From Endozoicomonas sp. GU-1 (GTDB taxonomy: Bacteria > Pseudomonadota > Gammaproteobacteria > Pseudomonadales > Endozoicomonadaceae), in assembly GCF_027366395.1 (NCBI RefSeq), contig NZ_CP114771.1, positions 1,736,001 to 1,800,000 of the forward strand: 64,000 nt of DNA. The letters run 5' to 3'. Positions 60,970 to 64,000 of this stretch are shown piece after piece; positions within the stretch are counted from its first letter, which is position 1; the number at the start of each line of letters is the position of its first letter. The position numbers and the translations under genes were made by a program. Below the pieces are notes generated by a model, which worked only from the letters and a program-made list of their open reading frames with translations, was not told where the DNA came from and searched no databases.

Positions 60970-61722
60970 TCAGCCCAGAGATGGCACCCTCCAGATCAGG
61001 GAGGCCATCCTTCCCGACGCATTTCCATCGCGACGGTAAGAATAGAAAAGATCAGACTGGTCATAACTACAGAACTCACCACCGTACACCTTGTTAATGC
61101 CGAGTCCGTTCAGCCGCCTGCGCGCCAGCAAATAAAGATCGGCAAACCAGCGATCACCACGGCCGGGAATAAATACTTCCGAGCAGCCAGTATCTGCCGC
61201 CAGAAACTGCTCCCTGACTTCCGGTCCAACCTCAAAATTATGCTGACCGATGGCAGGCCCCAGCCAAGCCATAACGGTTTGGGGTGGCACTGCCATGGAA
61301 TGAACCGTCGCTTCAAGAACCCCGGCCACTAACCCTTTCCAGCCAGCATGAGCTGCCGCGACCACCGTTCCTTTCAGGTTACAGAACAGAACCGGTAAAC
61401 AGTCTGCCGTCAGCACAGCACAGGCTGCGCCCGGTTGGCGGGCAACCGAAGCGTCTGCTTTCGTTTCCTGGTGATCAGCATTGGCATCGGCAACGGCAAC
61501 ACCATGCACCTGTCTTAACCACAGCGGGGATGTGGTCAGATCAAGGTCCTGCTCCAGTCGCTGCCGGTTTGCCCGAACCGTGTCCTGGTCATCACCACAG
61601 TAGAGCCCGAGGTTGAAGCTGGAAAAACCAGCGTCACTCAGCCCACCCTTTCGGGTAGTCACCAACGCTTTAACACCCTCCGGCGCAGGCCAGTCGGCCC
61701 ACAGGTAGCGCTCACTGCTCAC
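60970..61722 (-). CDS. pgeF: Peptidoglycan editing factor / purine nucleoside phosphorylase (YfiH, LACC1 family)
   Basis: A 250-aa member of the YfiH/LACC1 family, Cu/Zn proteins with purine nucleoside phosphorylase/deaminase activity, linked in E. coli to removal of wrongly built muropeptides. Ligand motifs are LRQVHGVAV, the Cys in VLTADCLPVLF and the His in AAHAGWKGLV. GTG 61722 is taken as start because GGAG lies 7 nt upstream; ATG 61728 two codons earlier sits too close to that Shine-Dalgarno. It follows rluD by about 17 bp and is surely in its operon. Confidence 0.93.
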   Translation of the reverse strand: MSSERYLWADWPAPEGVKALVTTRKGGLSDAGFSSFNLGLYCGDDQDTVRANRQRLEQDLDLTTSPLWLRQVHGVAVADANADHQETKADASVARQPGAACAVLTADCLPVLFCNLKGTVVAAAHAGWKGLVAGVLEATVHSMAVPPQTVMAWLGPAIGQHNFEVGPEVREQFLAADTGCSEVFIPGRGDRWFADLYLLARRRLNGLGINKVYGGEFCSYDQSDLFYSYRRDGNASGRMASLIWRVPSLG

Positions 61723-61739
61723 CCACATTCTCCTCTGTC

Positions 61740-62711
61740 TTAATCTGAGAGCGGCTCATTGGCAGCCAGACTGTCCAATAACATCTGGAAATCATCGGTC
61801 AGGGGCACCTCCCATTCCATATACTCTCCCGTGGCCGGATGTATCAGACCAAGCTGACGGGCATGAAGGGCCTGTCGTCTGAAGGCTCTCAGAACGGCTT
61901 CCAACGCAGCCGGACATGACTTGGGCAACTTCAGCCCCCCACCGTAAAGGTCATCACCCACCAGGGGGAAGTGCTGGTGACTCATATGCACACGGATCTG
62001 ATGAGTTCTGCCCGTTTGCAGGTTAAGCCGGATATGGGTGTGCGCCTTATAACGTTTCACTACCCGGTAATGGGTAACCGACGGTTTGCCACCGCGCACA
62101 ACGGCCATCTTCAAGCGGTTTTGCGGGTGTCGGCCGATCGGCGCATCAACCACACCCCCTCCCGTCATTACCCCTCGCACAACCGCCTCATATTCACGAT
62201 GAACCGTACGATCCTGCAGCTGTGCAACAAGGTCGGTGTGCGCTGCCAGGGAACGGGCAACCACCATCAGGCCGGTGGTATCCTTATCCAGCCGGTGCAC
62301 AATACCAGCCCGGGGCAACGCTGCATTATCCGGATAGTGGTACAACAGGGCGTTGAGCAGCGTCCCGGTATAGTTTCCCGCAGCGGGATGCACCACCAGA
62401 CCTGCAGGCTTATTGATCACCATGATATGGTTATCCTGATAAACAACGTCCAACGGGATATTTTCCGCGGCCCATTGCCCTTCAGGCTGAACCTCAACGG
62501 ACAGAGATAACTGTTCCCCGCCATAGAGCTTCTCTTTTGGTTTTCGGGCATCGCCATCCACCACCAGAAAGCCCTCACGAATCCACTCCTGAAGCCGGGC
62601 CCTGGAAAACTCCGGAAAACAGGCCGCCGCTATCTGATCAAATCGACGACCACCCTGATCATCAGGCACCGTGACACTCTCTTTGATGACATGTTTAGTA
62701 ACTTCGCCCAT
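61740..62711 (-). CDS. rluD: 23S rRNA pseudouridine(1911/1915/1917) synthase RluD
   Basis: A 323-aa RluD, which makes pseudouridines in helix 69 of 23S rRNA. It shows the S4 RNA-binding domain (RRFDQIAAACFPEFSRARLQ, EGFLVVDGDARKP), the catalytic Asp in GIVHRLDKDTTGLMVVA, and the LNLQTGRTHQIRVHMSH motif. Length equals E. coli RluD. First gene of rluD-pgeF and divergent from bamD, the standard gammaproteobacterial arrangement. Confidence 0.96.
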   Translation of the reverse strand: MGEVTKHVIKESVTVPDDQGGRRFDQIAAACFPEFSRARLQEWIREGFLVVDGDARKPKEKLYGGEQLSLSVEVQPEGQWAAENIPLDVVYQDNHIMVINKPAGLVVHPAAGNYTGTLLNALLYHYPDNAALPRAGIVHRLDKDTTGLMVVARSLAAHTDLVAQLQDRTVHREYEAVVRGVMTGGGVVDAPIGRHPQNRLKMAVVRGGKPSVTHYRVVKRYKAHTHIRLNLQTGRTHQIRVHMSHQHFPLVGDDLYGGGLKLPKSCPAALEAVLRAFRRQALHARQLGLIHPATGEYMEWEVPLTDDFQMLLDSLAANEPLSD

Positions 62712-62958
62712 TCAGCAACACTCAGTTCATAAATCTACTTTCAGTACCGACAACGCAAACCGCACATGCCTGTAACCAGAACGCCGTAAAATCTTGTCTT
62801 TCGTTTTCCGGCAGACTATGTTTAAATGCAGGTTTAGTAAGTCTTTTATCGGTTTGAAGAGTTTACCACAAGAAGACTCTCAAGCCTGAGTGGTTGTCGA
62901 AAGCGACAGAAATTGATGTGTAAAGAGCACGGGACAAGTACGGAAACCAATCAACACC
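62712..62958. promoter_or_regulatory. Divergent promoter region, rluD / bamD
   Basis: A 247-bp intergenic region with no supported ORF (a 60-codon frame on the minus strand is overlapped by bamD and lacks features). Nothing specific beyond AT-rich segments near 62825-62875 was recognised. Confidence 0.35.
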
Positions 62959-63891
62959 ATGACCATCTTGACTGCAAAATTGCCCAGGCTACTGCCCCCG
63001 TTTCTCACCAGATCCATTTTGATGGTGTTTGCCACTGTTCTTCTGGCGGGTTGTGCATCCACCGAAAATAAAGAGCAACTCCCGGAAGCCCTGTCTGAGC
63101 CCGAGCTTTACCAACTGTCCAGCAAGGCACTTGAGGACGGTCGCTATTCCGAAGCCATTAAATCTCTGAGAACCCTGGAGTCCCGCTATCCTTTTGGTGC
63201 ATTTGCTGAACAGGCACAACTGGATATCATTTACGCCTATTTCAAAAATGCCGAGCCGGAGGCCTCCAGAGCTGCCGCTGACCGTTTTATCCGCCTGCAC
63301 CCGCAGCACCCTGACGCAGACTACGCCTATTACATCAAAGGGCTGGCGTCCAACACTGCGTCCATGGGCCTGCTGGAGCGATACCTGCCAATGGATCTGA
63401 CCCGCCGTGATCCTGGCCAGGCGCGGGTATCTTTTAACGAGTTTTCTGAATTGCTGAGCCGTTACCCTGAGAGTAAATACGTGCCGGATGCCCGCCAGCG
63501 CATGGTTGCCCTCCGTAACCGGCTGGCTGAGTACGAAATTCATGCCGCTAACTATTATCTGAAACGTAAGGCCTATGTCGCTGCGGTCAACCGTGGGCGC
63601 TATGTTGTCGAGAATATGCAACAGACACCCGCCGTTCCCGAAGCCCTGGCCATTATGGTCGAAGGCTATCAACATCTGGAACTGCCAGAACCCGCCGGTG
63701 AGGCCCTGGAGGTGTTAAGGCTGAACTACCCGAACCACCCGGCGCTGGACAAGAATGGCAATTTTGTAGGTTACAAGGTGTTTGAAGACGTGGATCCATC
63801 CATCTGGAGCACGCTAACCTTCGGCCTGATTGGCCGCTCCAAACCCAAAATTCAGGACGCACCTCCGCCACAGCCACCTGTGGTGAATTGA
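62959..63891 (+). CDS. bamD: Outer membrane protein assembly factor BamD
   Basis: A 310-aa lipoprotein of the beta-barrel assembly machine. The signal peptide ends in the lipobox LLAGC; five TPR-like helical pairs follow ([91 protein letters not shown]). It is some 60 residues longer than E. coli BamD because of a C-terminal extension ending in a Pro-rich tail ([10 protein letters not shown]), as in other Oceanospirillales/Pseudomonas proteins. The N-terminus before the hydrophobic core is longer than usual; Met22 would also give a lipoprotein signal. Confidence 0.95.
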   Translation: MTILTAKLPRLLPPFLTRSILMVFATVLLAGCASTENKEQLPEALSEPELYQLSSKALEDGRYSEAIKSLRTLESRYPFGAFAEQAQLDIIYAYFKNAEPEASRAAADRFIRLHPQHPDADYAYYIKGLASNTASMGLLERYLPMDLTRRDPGQARVSFNEFSELLSRYPESKYVPDARQRMVALRNRLAEYEIHAANYYLKRKAYVAAVNRGRYVVENMQQTPAVPEALAIMVEGYQHLELPEPAGEALEVLRLNYPNHPALDKNGNFVGYKVFEDVDPSIWSTLTFGLIGRSKPKIQDAPPPQPPVVN

Positions 63892-63927
63892 GGCGATATA
63901 CCTTTTCCAAGTCTATCTGGCTAGCAC

Positions 63928-64000
63928 ATGACCAAAACCGTTAAATGCCCACAGTGCGGAAAAGCCGTGAAGTGGGTTCCCGAAAGCAAGTACCGTCCCT
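63928..64000 (+). CDS. yacG: DNA gyrase inhibitor YacG, N-terminal part (runs off the window)
   Basis: Partial frame MTKTVKCPQCGKAVKWVPES then KYRP. The CPQCG knuckle and KAVKW followed by the S-KYRPF region match the small zinc protein YacG, which binds GyrB. Only 24 codons are visible. It lies 36 bp behind bamD on the same strand. Confidence 0.75.
   Translation, partial: MTKTVKCPQCGKAVKWVPESKYRP

Overview
The window looks like a chromosomal segment of a marine gammaproteobacterium of the Endozoicomonadaceae (Oceanospirillales) type, a lineage that lives with or inside animals. The core genes and their order are gammaproteobacterial: hda, a DUF2066 gene, purM-purN-DUF3108, argG, pyrC, rnt, and bamD divergent from rluD-pgeF with clpB behind. 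Between these blocks sit AT-richer genes with eukaryotic-like domains. The taxonomic placement is inference from gene content; no rRNA is present.

Layout. 1-8.8 kb: part of an unknown membrane protein, hda, an ankyrin protein with a C-terminal SOCS-box-like motif, DUF2066, purM, purN, DUF3108, a frameshifted gloA and mltC. 8.9-16.6 kb: a run of probable host-interaction genes: an MJ1255-type glycosyltransferase, a nucleotidyltransferase-fold protein with a zinc-finger-like N-terminus, a RING-like protein, a PARG-like macrodomain protein, an unknown protein, and a short distant relative of the giant repeat proteins. 16.7-24.4 kb: argG with an ArgR operator, pyrC, rnt, ogt, an unknown gene, a DJ-1/PfpI protein, an MDR reductase and a glutathione transferase. 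24.4-26.8 kb: a decayed solute-binding protein gene and a group II intron with a broken reverse transcriptase.

26.9-55.3 kb is the outstanding feature: six head-to-tail paralogous genes of 1331-1673 codons. Each has a conserved N-terminal region (about 290 aa) with basic NLS-like clusters, then 10 to 19 complete near-identical 38-aa units plus a partial last one, then a conserved C-terminal region (about 640 aa) ending in an acidic/hydrophobic tail. The units differ almost only at a short loop (mostly CH, CN or MS after an invariant Met) and at one helix position pair (LK or FV). The layout, though not the sequence, resembles TAL effectors: modular helical repeats with hypervariable loop residues, a nuclear-targeting signal and an acidic tail. 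A degenerate relative with exactly the same 38-aa spacing lies at 15.7-16.5 kb. The spacers carry remnants of an ISXO2/IS1595-type transposase, a palindrome about 73 bp before the start codons, and one 161-bp MITE-like element.

55.5-64 kb: a basic 13-aa-repeat protein with an 8-bp tandem repeat abutting its start codon, a frameshifted yigL, clpB with a sigma32-like promoter, a small unknown gene, pgeF, rluD, bamD and the start of yacG.

Four genes are broken (gloA, the intron reverse transcriptase, the solute-binding protein, yigL). At least two of the breaks are one-base changes in homopolymers, so assembly error should be excluded before biological meaning is attached to them.
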